DNA from: Tritrichomonas foetus
Lineage: Eukaryota > Parabasalia > Tritrichomonadida > Tritrichomonadidae
Reading direction: 5' to 3'
NCBI GenBank assembly: GCA_001839685.1
Contig: MLAK01000558.1
Span: 1 to 48,793, forward strand
Length of the DNA: 48,793 bases
Made by a program: the position numbers and the translations under genes. Shown here piece by piece: positions 18,933 to 28,578 of this stretch. The stretch's first letter is position 1; each line of letters begins with the position of its first letter. The notes beneath the pieces are model-generated. The model was given only the letters and a program-made list of their open reading frames with translations. It was not told where the DNA came from and made no database searches.

Positions 18933-21164
18933 ATGCTTGATCAAGAATCATGCAAAAAAATTCTCCAAGGAATCAGAAGTAGCGACATAGCCATAAAGAT
19001 AGAAGCAATCGAATCAATGCCATTCGAGACAAATTCTGAGACGCAGCCCTACCAAAAACGCTGCTTTGACGTTTTGCTCATGAATTGCAAAAATCTGCCG
19101 AATTCTTTACTCCCGTCGATATACGCGATGTTTGAAAGAGAAATAAAGAAGAAATATCTTCCAGATAACGAGCGAAAAGAGTATTTATTGAAATTTATTA
19201 TCAATCAAGGTAATTTCTCAAAAAACGTCATTTTTTTAAAATTAATTTCAAAACTTGTTGTTTCAATTAGTAATGAAAAAATTAGAAGCAATTTAATGAA
19301 TGAAGCTTCAGCTTTAATTCATAGTTACCAAAAACAATCAAATGAAATTGGTGCATATATTTTAAAGGGTTTAATAAAAAGTGGTGAAAAAATTAATAAT
19401 AATTTATTCATGAAAATATTGAAAATCGAGCATGTTGTGAAAATCATTATCAGAAATTTATTGATTTCTTCAATTAAAGATGAACAGCAAATGAAAATAA
19501 TATGTAATGCAATTCCATTCAATTCTATATTTGTTGATTCATTTCTATCATTAGATGAAATTCCCGAAATAGCAATCAATAAAATAAAAACTAATGTGAA
19601 AGATAAAACATCACTTCCAAGTGGAATTTTAATGGCATTTGTTAAACATTGGAAGAAATGTCATGATCTTTCAATAATAGCAATTGAAACTATCATTCGG
19701 GGATTACTTTCAACTCTATCATTTACAAACGAAAATGCTGAATGTTTATCTGATTTCATGAATGAAATTTTAGCTTTTCCAGAAATTCGAATTGAAGAAG
19801 AATTAATTAAAGAATTTTTCATCAATTTTTCCAAAAAAGTTCCAAGGAAATGCATCACAACTTGTCACAAAGTTTTACAAACATATCCTTTTCTTAAATC
19901 AACAGTTTTGGATTTTTATGTCTCTGATTCTGCAATTCTTTTTTATAATGACTGGATTGAGCATTTTCCTATAATTATTCAAGACATTTTTGATACGAAT
20001 TCCAATCGTCAGTCAGATAATACAGATAATAATAGTAATAATGATTCTAATAATAATAACAACTCAAAATTATCATCAGAGACACATTTTGATCAAGGAT
20101 TAAAGAAAATTCATAACTTTTTAAAGGAAACCCTTGATAAAGAACTAACTTATGGCCATATTAATTTTGATGATGGACGAAAACAATTTCTGGATTCCCA
20201 TTTTAAAAGAACATCCCAAGTTAAAACATTTTCTGATGAATACGATCCAAATATTTCTAGTGATGGAAATGTCCCTGTTAAAGACTGGAGAGTCATTTCA
20301 CAATTCCTTATTATGCTTCCAATTGATAATGATATCATCCAATACCTATTCAAATCACTCAGTGTTCATGATCGAGCACTCATTCCAGTCATCGAAATTA
20401 TCCTTAAAAAAATGCCCACTAAGGTTGTCTTTAGTTTTATGGATAAATTATATAATGGGAACTCAATCTTCAAGACACTTTATATAATTTTAGGCTTAAG
20501 TATTGGAAAATATCATTTTTCATTCGTTAAAACTTATTTGAATTCTTTTTATCATATTTTGAATGATGATGATGTACCAAAAACTGTTAAAACTATCGCT
20601 TATCGTCGTTATAAAGAAGCACTTCAACTTGACCCACACCGATTGGAATCAGTTTTAATTGATAAAATAATTAAAATCATTGATTTCCAAAGCAACGATG
20701 AAGAATATCTTCTTTCTAAAAAAGATGAATCTTCTAACAATAACAATAATAATTCAATAAATGTTAAAACTACTACCAATAGTGGATTTACTTCAATAGC
20801 TACAACTAGCAAACTTGGATTACCGAATATTGATTTGAGTACACCGTTAATGAGAAGCACTGAACTTCTCGCAATTGAAAAAGAAATGGATGAAAATAGT
20901 GTTAATAATGAAAACAATTTGTATATTCGGAGTTTGAAGGAATGGGAAAAACAAAAAAGATCCTTTCGAAGCAACAGTTTCCATGGATTACAAAAAAGTG
21001 CGAGACTTTTCAATGCCAATCATTATTCAAATGCTCAAAAAATTGGAGGTAGATCAGGGCCATTAATTATTCGGCCAAAACTGGTATCTTCAGTAAATAA
21101 CATGTTTTCTCCAAGTGGGAGAAGAATGATTCCATCCCCGATCATCCAATGTAAAAAATTTTAA
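18933..21164 (+). CDS. Helical-repeat protein of unknown function
   Basis: 743 aa, not recognised. Residues ~1-350 and ~410-590 are rich in regularly spaced Leu/Ile/Lys helices, as in HEAT/ARM-type solenoids. An Asn-rich insert (about residues 365-385: SDNTDNNSNNDSNNNN) separates the two parts, and a second Asn tract lies near 600-610. The C-terminal ~140 residues are basic and poorly ordered (KSARLFNANHYSNAQKIGGR). No catalytic motif, membrane segment or signal peptide is seen. Codon use is AT-rich like its neighbours. The ATG at 18933 is the first in frame; TCAATATGC lies about 20 nt upstream. It probably acts as a scaffold or adaptor, but that is a guess from fold type alone. Confidence 0.7.
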   Translation: MLDQESCKKILQGIRSSDIAIKIEAIESMPFETNSETQPYQKRCFDVLLMNCKNLPNSLLPSIYAMFEREIKKKYLPDNERKEYLLKFIINQGNFSKNVIFLKLISKLVVSISNEKIRSNLMNEASALIHSYQKQSNEIGAYILKGLIKSGEKINNNLFMKILKIEHVVKIIIRNLLISSIKDEQQMKIICNAIPFNSIFVDSFLSLDEIPEIAINKIKTNVKDKTSLPSGILMAFVKHWKKCHDLSIIAIETIIRGLLSTLSFTNENAECLSDFMNEILAFPEIRIEEELIKEFFINFSKKVPRKCITTCHKVLQTYPFLKSTVLDFYVSDSAILFYNDWIEHFPIIIQDIFDTNSNRQSDNTDNNSNNDSNNNNNSKLSSETHFDQGLKKIHNFLKETLDKELTYGHINFDDGRKQFLDSHFKRTSQVKTFSDEYDPNISSDGNVPVKDWRVISQFLIMLPIDNDIIQYLFKSLSVHDRALIPVIEIILKKMPTKVVFSFMDKLYNGNSIFKTLYIILGLSIGKYHFSFVKTYLNSFYHILNDDDVPKTVKTIAYRRYKEALQLDPHRLESVLIDKIIKIIDFQSNDEEYLLSKKDESSNNNNNNSINVKTTTNSGFTSIATTSKLGLPNIDLSTPLMRSTELLAIEKEMDENSVNNENNLYIRSLKEWEKQKRSFRSNSFHGLQKSARLFNANHYSNAQKIGGRSGPLIIRPKLVSSVNNMFSPSGRRMIPSPIIQCKKF

Positions 21165-21461
21165 ACAGTTCAATGAAGCGCCATGCATTAATTAATTTTT
21201 CATTCATTAAGTATAACAGTATTTTGCACCGAGAAATTTTATGATAAAATTCTTGGTGTATTTTCGTGAAAGAAGAAATGTGAATGAAAGATGAATTATT
21301 TGTCTTTTATGACAAAGAATATTATTCGATTATTTGTATGCTTACTAAAAAAAACGAATTAAATATGAAAGCTTTCTTTGAACATACTTTTCTTTGAGAA
21401 AGTCAAATATGATGGATGTAAAAAATCTGTCACATATTTAGTCAGAAACACTATTTTGTTG

Positions 21462-21863
21462 ATGTCTTCCAAAGTAAGACTTAATTCAAGATGGAAATCA
21501 ATTATAGTTCTTGACAATCATGGTGGTATTGTTACTTCGTTCAGTCTTACAAATCTTGGAATTCTAAAAAATAAATTTTCGCGACAGAAAAAAAGAAAAA
21601 TGGGTTTCAAATCCCTTAGTGCTAAACAAGAAGTAAGCATGAGTTGTTCGAATATAATTACACAGTTGGAAAACTCCAATCAAATCATCGATGATGCATA
21701 TCATAATTTGATAGTTGAGCAAAGAAATGATGAAGTTCAAAGTGAAAATAAACTGAGTGAAAAAGAAATAAAACAACTTTCTTTATCAGATAATGATACA
21801 TCATATCATTTCATGACAGAAGACGAATATGATTTTGATCAAAACATTGATTATGTATACTAA
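21462..21863 (+). CDS. Small hypothetical protein
   Basis: 133 aa from the in-frame ATG at 21462; the open frame reaches back to 21378 without another ATG. A conserved-looking basic N-terminal half (SRWKSIIVLDNHGGIVTSF, then KNKFSRQKKRKMGFKSLSAK) is followed by an acidic, probably disordered C-terminus ending DQNIDYVY. The basic cluster could act in nuclear import or RNA binding. No known family is recognised. In-frame residues upstream of the chosen start (KYDGCKKSVTYLVRN) also look mildly coding-like. The 5' end may therefore be incomplete, with an unseen short exon as one possibility. Confidence 0.45.
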   Translation: MSSKVRLNSRWKSIIVLDNHGGIVTSFSLTNLGILKNKFSRQKKRKMGFKSLSAKQEVSMSCSNIITQLENSNQIIDDAYHNLIVEQRNDEVQSENKLSEKEIKQLSLSDNDTSYHFMTEDEYDFDQNIDYVY

Positions 21864-22119
21864 TTTACATTGTGGTATACATCCTAACGCATGAGAGATA
21901 TTGGATGAAATTTTTTTTAGATCTATCTAGTTATCTAAAAAAAAATCCTGATTTTATTAAAAAAATCTCACACACATACTTCCTGTTTTTCTTCTCTTCC
22001 TTCTTTATCATTTTTATCTTTTGATAGAAGGAATCATTAGTATGGATGAGTAAATAGTACACATGTGAATTTCTTTTTGTATATATTTGATGAAACATAT
22101 ATAAAACAATTTCTATTGG

Positions 22120-23214
22120 TTATTTGAATAGGATGTTTTGGAAGACTTCGTGAAGTAAATTATGAAGATTGAATAATTCGGAAATTGATGCAGTTTCTCG
22201 ACATGATTCACATTCAAATAATGGTAGAGAAATTCTCACTGATGGAATACTTTCAAATCCATTTAGATTAACTTTAAATTCTTTATTCAAATTTTGATAA
22301 GGAATTCCAAATTTTTCCGCTGATTTTTTCAATTCGCAAAAAACTTTTTCATTATTAGTTTGAAAAACCAACCCTTTTGTCAACGAAACATTCTCATGCA
22401 CTTCATTTTTTAACGAGTTTGCTGGAATTCCATTAACACTAATGATATATGAATTTTTTAGAATTTCCAAATATTTTTCAGGAAAAATTCTCTGATGTAA
22501 ATCATTCAGTTTTTCAAACAGAAAATTATTGCTTTCTTTTGATGAAAGAATCAAAAAAATGTTGGAGTTGGATGGTTCCGCTTGAAGAAAAGATTTTAAT
22601 GCTAAATATGAAGTTGCATGTGTACTTAAATTGTGGTAATTTAAAGTAGACTTTGAATCATTTAAAAATTCTGCCTTTTGAAAATCAGACAAATAAATTT
22701 CACTTTTTTCAAGATCTAATTCTTCCTTTTCAACTTTTAAAAGATCAGCAAGATAATTTTTGATATTTTTCTCATCAATAAAAAGAAATGGTTCAAAATT
22801 AGGTTGAATTAGTGCAATTTGGCTCATCGAATCGAATAATAATATTTTATTATTTTTCAATTCCACTTTCCCTGCCATTTTTAAGTCTCTTGAAATCCAC
22901 TGAGTTGCTTTTTCTTCACATGTTTCATTTAGATTTAGTCCCATTTTGTCATCATTTATTGTCAATTTTAATGAAGAAATTGAATCAGTTGAAGAAAATA
23001 AAATTAAAGATGATTCAAAACTTCCACTTTTATATGCAATTAAAGAATCCCTATTTAATGAAACAAACCCTTTTTTAGGCATACCGAAATCCAAATCTTC
23101 TGAATCTAAATCTTTTAACTTAGATTTCAGTAAAAGTTTTCTTACTTGAGAAATGAAATGATACTTAGTTGGTGATTTTTCCAGAAAGTCAATCATTCCA
23201 TCAATGATCTCCAT
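22120..23214 (-). CDS. Degenerate M18 aspartyl-aminopeptidase-like protein, probably inactive
   Basis: 364 aa, about 70-100 residues shorter than active M18 enzymes. Landmarks of the fold are in order: DFLEKSPTKYHF (9-20), a TQWISRDLKMAGKV block (104-117) matching the family's WFDRDL-LAGRV, and EIYLSDFQKAEF (172-183) matching LYDTQPA. Then come LSTHATSYLALKSFL (196-210), where the family has RLDNL-S, and PLFECESCRE (331-340), where the family has MHS-RE. Each segment that should carry a metal ligand is changed: the HTDSP His, the LDNL Asp, the EEVGS glutamates, the SADM Asp and the MHS His. It is thus probably a pseudo-peptidase with a structural or binding role. It diverges from the RFWD3-like gene across 122 bp. 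Homology is judged by eye. Confidence 0.6.
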   Translation of the reverse strand: MEIIDGMIDFLEKSPTKYHFISQVRKLLLKSKLKDLDSEDLDFGMPKKGFVSLNRDSLIAYKSGSFESSLILFSSTDSISSLKLTINDDKMGLNLNETCEEKATQWISRDLKMAGKVELKNNKILLFDSMSQIALIQPNFEPFLFIDEKNIKNYLADLLKVEKEELDLEKSEIYLSDFQKAEFLNDSKSTLNYHNLSTHATSYLALKSFLQAEPSNSNIFLILSSKESNNFLFEKLNDLHQRIFPEKYLEILKNSYIISVNGIPANSLKNEVHENVSLTKGLVFQTNNEKVFCELKKSAEKFGIPYQNLNKEFKVNLNGFESIPSVRISLPLFECESCRETASISELFNLHNLLHEVFQNILFK

Positions 23215-23336
23215 GAGAAAAAAAAATAATTTTGGAAAATCAAAATTGACCTTATTTTAATAAATATTTTACCATTCTTGCTGACATTTGAGATGAAAAA
23301 TCATTTGGCGAAAAGTGAATTTCTCAATCACATTGA
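23215..23336. promoter_or_regulatory. Shared divergent promoter region
   Basis: 122 bp separate the start codons of the minus-strand M18-like gene and the plus-strand RFWD3-like gene. Toward the former lies AAGGTCAATTTT on the minus strand (23242-23253), identical to the motif pair at 5780-5812. Toward the latter lies TCATTTGGCGAAAA (23301-23314), an initiator-like TCATT fused to an E2F-like site. The two halves could be read independently. Confidence 0.5.
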
Positions 23337-24722
23337 ATGTCAGAATCACAGGCAATGGTGCAATGCCCCATTTGCCTCTCTTCGATTGGTTCTGAAGGAG
23401 ACCATCAAATCTGCACTTTAAAATGTGGTCATTTATTTGGATACATCTGTCTTATTCAATGTCTTGAAAATAAGCCAGAATGTCCTGTTTGCAGAAGGAA
23501 AGCTACTGGGAAAGATGTTGTTCAATTAGTATGGGATAAAAAGCTTCCTGTTGATTCTATGGCTTTTGACCAACTAAATAATGAAAAAGAGCAACTTCTC
23601 TTAAAACAACAAGAATTAGTTACTCAATTAAAAAAAGTAAATAAAGAGCTTTCACTCACAAAAGATAATCTAACACATGCTCTGAATTTATCTTCTTCAT
23701 TTTCTTCACAAAATGCAAAAAAATTTCACTCAAAATTGGCTTCTGTTGTTTATGAAAGAAAAGTTGTTGATTCTTTTCGTTTACTTGTTGTAAATAATCA
23801 ATTGTTGGTATCTGAAAAAACAGGTAATAAATATGGAATTCAGTTCTCTTCATTGCTTTCAACATATTCATCATCTCAGCATTTAAGTTTTAAACAATCT
23901 TCTTTCTTGGCTCTTCATGACGCCCAAATTCGAGATATTTCTTCATCAACTGATTTTTCGAATATTGCAACGGCATCTCTTGATAAATCTATCGCTATTA
24001 TAAACAACAGAAGCTTACAAATCAGTCAACGAATAAATTCCAGTATTCCTTTGTGGAGTTGCTGCTGGACGTCAAATTCTGTTGTTGCTGCTGGTGGAAA
24101 TCAAGGGAAACTTTTTATTTGTGATATTCGTGATAATTCACATTTGAACATGAGTGGAAGTACTGGGAAAGAATATCAAATTGCTCAAGGACCTCCTATT
24201 TTTTCTGTTGCACCAATTGATACGAATAGAATTTTATGTGTTTCTCCGATTTTAGGTCGTTATTTCGATTTGCGGAATTTAAAACTTGAACCAAACACTC
24301 AAAAGATTGCTGGTGGTCATTTAGTTAGTTTTTGTAAAGAAAGTGGAAATTATTTAGTTTTATCTAGAAATCAACAAAATGGTGGAGCCGCAACTTATTA
24401 TTCCTTGAAATCTGATGGTTATTTGCATGAAACTAAAACAAAAGAAATTAAATATTTTTCTACAATGGCGAGACCATCAATTCTTTTGGCGGATTCTGTT
24501 TTATATACAACGCTTCCAGATGAAGAGATTAATGATTTTTCGATCTTTGCGAGTAATCGAGGTGATGAAGACCTATGGGGAAAATGGCGTGGAAATTTTC
24601 CAATTTCTGCTCATTCATCACCTGTACTTGATGTACACACGATGAGATGTTCAAGTACACAGTTAATGGTATTTTCATTATCATCATCACTATTGCGGGT
24701 AAATATGTTAAATATGTCTTAA
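23337..24722 (+). CDS. RFWD3-like RING E3 ubiquitin ligase with WD40-type C-terminus
   Basis: 461 aa. A C3HC4 RING finger occupies about residues 10-58 (CPIC, then CTLKCGHLFGYICLIQCL, then CPVCRR). It is followed by a coiled coil of ~50 residues (LNNEKEQLLLKQQELVTQLK) and a beta-propeller-like region from ~170 with weak WD40 blades (SLDKSIAIINNRSLQ). The order RING, coiled coil, propeller and the GHLFGY core with its D/H pattern match RFWD3. RFWD3 ubiquitylates RPA and other proteins at stalled replication forks and in crosslink repair. Catalysis would rely on an E2; all RING zinc ligands appear present. The gene shares a short divergent promoter with the M18-like gene and has an E2F-like site 23-33 nt before the ATG, which would suit S-phase expression. 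RFWD3 orthology rather than another RING-WD40 protein is inferred. Confidence 0.8.
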   Translation: MSESQAMVQCPICLSSIGSEGDHQICTLKCGHLFGYICLIQCLENKPECPVCRRKATGKDVVQLVWDKKLPVDSMAFDQLNNEKEQLLLKQQELVTQLKKVNKELSLTKDNLTHALNLSSSFSSQNAKKFHSKLASVVYERKVVDSFRLLVVNNQLLVSEKTGNKYGIQFSSLLSTYSSSQHLSFKQSSFLALHDAQIRDISSSTDFSNIATASLDKSIAIINNRSLQISQRINSSIPLWSCCWTSNSVVAAGGNQGKLFICDIRDNSHLNMSGSTGKEYQIAQGPPIFSVAPIDTNRILCVSPILGRYFDLRNLKLEPNTQKIAGGHLVSFCKESGNYLVLSRNQQNGGAATYYSLKSDGYLHETKTKEIKYFSTMARPSILLADSVLYTTLPDEEINDFSIFASNRGDEDLWGKWRGNFPISAHSSPVLDVHTMRCSSTQLMVFSLSSSLLRVNMLNMS

Positions 24723-24973
24723 CACATGTTTGAAATAAAAATTCTCTATTCTCATTTAAATGTAAATACAATTATTATTTTATGACAAATGAAAAGCACT
24801 TCATTGAAAATCAATCTCGCTTTTAATTTACAAATAAATCTTGTGTATCAGAAAGTATCGAAACACAATTATACGTATAAAAATAACGAGAAAAATATGA
24901 GTTAAATTCCGAATAGATTTATTACAAACAAATTAAAATAAATAAAAATAAACATGATCTACATATAAATAAT

Positions 24974-27445
24974 CTAAACATAATTTTCGAGAACTTCAAT
25001 ATCATTGTCTTCGCTACTGTCACTTTTTTCCTCAATTGGATCCATCATTGACAAACTTGGTGCATAAGAAATCGAAAGTAAATATTTGAGTTTAAATCGT
25101 CTTGATCTGATAGTATCATGTGATTTTTTCCTATGAATAATTAATTCATCACCAAAGGCGGCTCTTAATCTTTTAGTGATTTCTTTCACACTTTCTTCTG
25201 ATATAGACAAGTCTTTCATTATTGTATCAAATGCCATTTGTTTATTTCTTGCAACCATAACATCACTTTTCAAGAAATCTTTAGCAATTCTATAATTCAT
25301 TTGATATTGTTTTACAATATCATAAGCTTGTTCCCAAAAATTAAGTGCTTCGTCAAGTCTTCGATTCACTTCAATGTTTTCAGAATATTTTACCACCATT
25401 TGAAGCTTTTGGAACACAGAAAAACCTAAGGTATCCCAAATGTCAAGTAATTTTTCATAAATTGTATTTCCTCCACTTTCTTGTTTCAACACTTTTGTTC
25501 TTTCATTGAGGAATTGTAGATCTATTAGTTTATCTTCACAAGGAATTGTATATCTTTGTGCTGGTTCAATTTCAAAATCACATTTCGAATAAGTAAGATT
25601 GTAAAAGTCCAAATTTTTAACATCAACTTGTCCACGTTCCTCTGTTTTTTCCTGATTTTGTTGAATAGCATTTTGGTTTCTTATTTCATCAACAGTTTGC
25701 AAAGAAAAATGATCTTCTGTTTCATCACCTTCTTTTTCTTTATTATTTTGTTTTTGATTGTCAATATCAAAAGTAAAATTATATTTTTCGCCTGATGTAT
25801 ATTCGTTTTCTTTTTCCTGTGCTTTTTGTTTTCGAGCGAAATAATTTTTTGCCAATTCTTGCGCTTCTTCAGGTGTTGTCAAAGTAAAAGGATCTTTTGC
25901 TTCAACATCATCGAAATTTTTATCGATGTGAATGGGTGCAATCAATTTATCAAACATATGGAAAAAGTTGGAATTGGGGCCGCGAGTTTTAAGGGGATCT
26001 TCATCCATCCAAAATCTCGATGAATTTTTTTCTTGTTGAAATTTTATATTCCTATTTGTTTTTTTGTACGTACAACGATTTGTACTTTGTGATGGAATAT
26101 GTTTTTTCTTTGTTGGTGTTGCCAAAACACGAGTCATATTCCTAGATCCAGGCTTGCTCATTGAAAAGAAATTTAAATCAGAATTATAAGCACCACCACT
26201 TGAACTATTCATATAATTATTGCTTAATGTTGAATTCATAAGTGTATTAATAGATGTGTTATTAGTTGTATTGATAGGTGCATTAATAGATGTGCTAAAT
26301 GTTGTATTAATTGATGTGTTATTGAAGTTGGTAGTGGAGTCTGGTGATTGGAGAAGTGATGTATTTTGGGTTGATGGCTTTTGTGGTGCATTGAATTGTT
26401 GTGGAATTGATGGTAATGTTGCGACTGATGGTGGCATACAATGTGAATTTGATATTGGCGTAGAAAGTGCGCTTCTCATTGCTGTTACAGTTTTTTTCAA
26501 ATTCGATTTGATTTGTCGCTTAGTTGCAGTTAAAACTTGTGCTGGAGATTGTGCGCGATAAAGTGAAGGGAGAGCTTTAGAAGTTTTTTCTAAAATTTTT
26601 TGTTCTTCTTCAATCCGGGAAAATATATGATTTTGTTCGTGATGATTATTTTCATTTTGATTATATAAATCCTCGCTGTCAATTGAATTATATGACTTCA
26701 TTAAATATTCAAGAGGTAATTTGATAGAAGCATTTAATTTCTTTTCTTTTGAATTTGAACTTTTTGGCTTATCATCATTAATGTTTAAATGTGCAAATTC
26801 TTTAAATTCATTCTTTTGATCTTGTGTCAATTTTGAATAATCTAACGAGTTGTCTTCAATTTTAGCAGAAATCAATTTGAATCGGGCATCTCTGACACTT
26901 TGCACAAAATGATGCATCACTTCATAAATTTCATCACGTGATTTACCCTTTGTTTCAAGTTTTCCTTCGTGCTTCATGACACGAACAACAGATGCTGTAA
27001 TATCAAGCAGACGAGAAATTAATTCTGCATTATCGATTTTATCATTAAATGGAAGAATCGACATTTCTTTTTTTATTTTGGTTACGCAATCCAATTCTAG
27101 CCAGAAATCCAAATACTTTTCTTCATTTGACCTTTTGACTTCGGTTTGAATGACGACTGTCTCTTTCTTTTTCTGAAATGTAAATGGAATTAAGCCGGCT
27201 TTAAAAACGTCATTCGGCCCGCCAAGGTTTACATCTTGATTAATAAACCCTTTTTTCTGTTGTGCCAAAACGTATTGGCCCGCAATGGCCATTGAAGAAG
27301 TCGGAGAAAGTGGAGGATCAACTGCCGCGACTGGAACGCTCGTTGGTGTTCCAAAATTCAATTGTAGGCTTGATTGTGTTTCAGCTGGGAGATGCGGATT
27401 GACTGTGAGAAAATCATCAAAATTAAAACTCAACAAGTGTTTCAT
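24974..27445 (-). CDS. Large hypothetical protein with helical ends and Asn/Thr-rich centre
   Basis: 823 aa from the first in-frame ATG at 27445 (MKHLLSFNFDDFL); an upstream TTG at 27466 is not used. The N-terminal ~80 residues are proline/serine-rich. Residues ~105-250 are helical (KYLDFWLELDCVTKIKKEM). The centre (about 330-450) is low-complexity with repeated T-S-I-N-T units (26220-26330). The C-terminal ~230 residues form long helices typical of coiled coils (YEKLLDIWDTLGFSVFQKLQ, then NRRLDEALNFWEQAYDIVKQ). It ends in an acidic tail (EEKSDSSEDNDIEVLENYV). No enzyme motif or membrane span is visible. The C-terminal region looks the most conserved and could be a cytoskeleton-linked domain, but I do not recognise the family. 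Confidence 0.72.
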   Translation of the reverse strand: MKHLLSFNFDDFLTVNPHLPAETQSSLQLNFGTPTSVPVAAVDPPLSPTSSMAIAGQYVLAQQKKGFINQDVNLGGPNDVFKAGLIPFTFQKKKETVVIQTEVKRSNEEKYLDFWLELDCVTKIKKEMSILPFNDKIDNAELISRLLDITASVVRVMKHEGKLETKGKSRDEIYEVMHHFVQSVRDARFKLISAKIEDNSLDYSKLTQDQKNEFKEFAHLNINDDKPKSSNSKEKKLNASIKLPLEYLMKSYNSIDSEDLYNQNENNHHEQNHIFSRIEEEQKILEKTSKALPSLYRAQSPAQVLTATKRQIKSNLKKTVTAMRSALSTPISNSHCMPPSVATLPSIPQQFNAPQKPSTQNTSLLQSPDSTTNFNNTSINTTFSTSINAPINTTNNTSINTLMNSTLSNNYMNSSSGGAYNSDLNFFSMSKPGSRNMTRVLATPTKKKHIPSQSTNRCTYKKTNRNIKFQQEKNSSRFWMDEDPLKTRGPNSNFFHMFDKLIAPIHIDKNFDDVEAKDPFTLTTPEEAQELAKNYFARKQKAQEKENEYTSGEKYNFTFDIDNQKQNNKEKEGDETEDHFSLQTVDEIRNQNAIQQNQEKTEERGQVDVKNLDFYNLTYSKCDFEIEPAQRYTIPCEDKLIDLQFLNERTKVLKQESGGNTIYEKLLDIWDTLGFSVFQKLQMVVKYSENIEVNRRLDEALNFWEQAYDIVKQYQMNYRIAKDFLKSDVMVARNKQMAFDTIMKDLSISEESVKEITKRLRAAFGDELIIHRKKSHDTIRSRRFKLKYLLSISYAPSLSMMDPIEEKSDSSEDNDIEVLENYV

Positions 27446-27985
27446 CTGATTGGGGTTATCCGACAACTTTTTCTATGTATAAAATGTTGGATGTTATAAT
27501 AACGACCAGATAAGTATTGGAAAAAAAAGCATAAATTTCTTTCAATTTTTCAAATTGTATGGAATATTTATCAAATTGAGGAAAATTCACTAGATTAATT
27601 ATAACGTAATCTTTTCAAAATTACCAGAAAAGATACCTCATTATCTCAGAATATAACAAATACATTTAAGTTATTCTGCATTAGAACCTAAATATTCACT
27701 ATTTGATAGTTAAATCCTATTTTTGTCAAAAAAAGTCAATGTTTTGAAATGTGAATTCATCATAAAAATGATTTAAAGTTTTCATTCAAAGAACCACATT
27801 AAATATCTCTAGATTTTATAATAATTACAAATGGAGAGAAAATTAGATTATCATACAAACTGTTCTTTTGATGATGTCCCATTGATTTTTGAAAAAGTCC
27901 TGGCATTTATTTCATAAACTTTTTTCAGAACAAAATTGTATTTGAGACCAAATATACTATTGAAAATTTCACTTCATAGTTCTGA
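27446..27985. other. Divergent intergenic region
   Basis: 540 bp separate the minus-strand unknown gene from the plus-strand Cdc25-like gene and must hold both promoters. TCACTTCATAG (27969-27979), 7 nt before the Cdc25 ATG, matches the trichomonad initiator form TCAYTWYTCAT closely. Nothing else is recognised. Confidence 0.4.
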
Positions 27986-28450
27986 ATGATGATATCATCA
28001 GAACAAATGTCAGCTGAGCCAGATGATCCTCCATCTTTTTCAAAAGGATTTCCACCTGGGATAAGAATTACAGACGAAACAATGGTTTCTTTACTTAACG
28101 ATCACTCAAGATTTGATGATCTCATAATTATCGACTGTCGATCGAAATCTGAATATGATGGCGGTCACATTAAAGATGCAATTCGTTGCTGTCCCTTTGA
28201 TGATGAAAATAATATTTCCAAACTTTATGATGAAATTTGGAAGCCAAAAACACTATTTATCTTTTATTGTGAATACTCTGAATATCGCGGGCCCACTGGA
28301 TCTCATTTCTTTCGAGAAGCACACAGAAACTCAAAGAATAAAGAACTGCCTGTTCATACATTTGTTCTCGATGGTGGTTATAGTAGCTTTTATAGTAAAT
28401 ATCGACAATATTGTGATGGCGGATATGTAAAAGAACCAACCAAAAAATAA
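27986..28450 (+). CDS. Minimal Cdc25-type dual-specificity phosphatase
   Basis: 154 aa consisting almost entirely of a rhodanese/Cdc25 domain. The motifs are in family order: I-I-D-C-R-S-K-S-E-Y-D-G-G-H-I (about residues 51-65), where Cdc25 has DCRYPYEYEGGHI, and the active-site loop YCEYSEYRGPTG with catalytic Cys95 and Arg101 in a CX5R arrangement. LDGGYSSFY (about 131-139) follows, where the family has L-GGY--F. Cdc25 enzymes dephosphorylate CDKs on Thr14/Tyr15 to trigger mitosis. The usual long N-terminal regulatory region is missing. Tyr replaces the His that normally precedes the catalytic Cys. Two ATGs in tandem open the gene; the first is used here. The alternative is an Acr2/arsenate-reductase-like member of the same fold. 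Confidence 0.85.
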   Translation: MMISSEQMSAEPDDPPSFSKGFPPGIRITDETMVSLLNDHSRFDDLIIIDCRSKSEYDGGHIKDAIRCCPFDDENNISKLYDEIWKPKTLFIFYCEYSEYRGPTGSHFFREAHRNSKNKELPVHTFVLDGGYSSFYSKYRQYCDGGYVKEPTKK

Positions 28451-28578
28451 AGTTTAATCAAATAAATTTCTTTGGATAATATATTTTTATAAGTTTTAGA
28501 TAAATAAAATATATAATCTACAAAACTTTATCATACTTTTTTTTGTTTACAATTATGTTAATTAAATGTGTATAACTT

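Noticed and set aside
27446..27466. Extended N-terminus (MSDNPNQ) of the unknown minus-strand protein
   Set aside because: It would need a TTG start; the ATG at 27445 is adequate. Similar TTG/GTG extensions at 30036, 36273, 40902 and 21378 were trimmed for the same reason.
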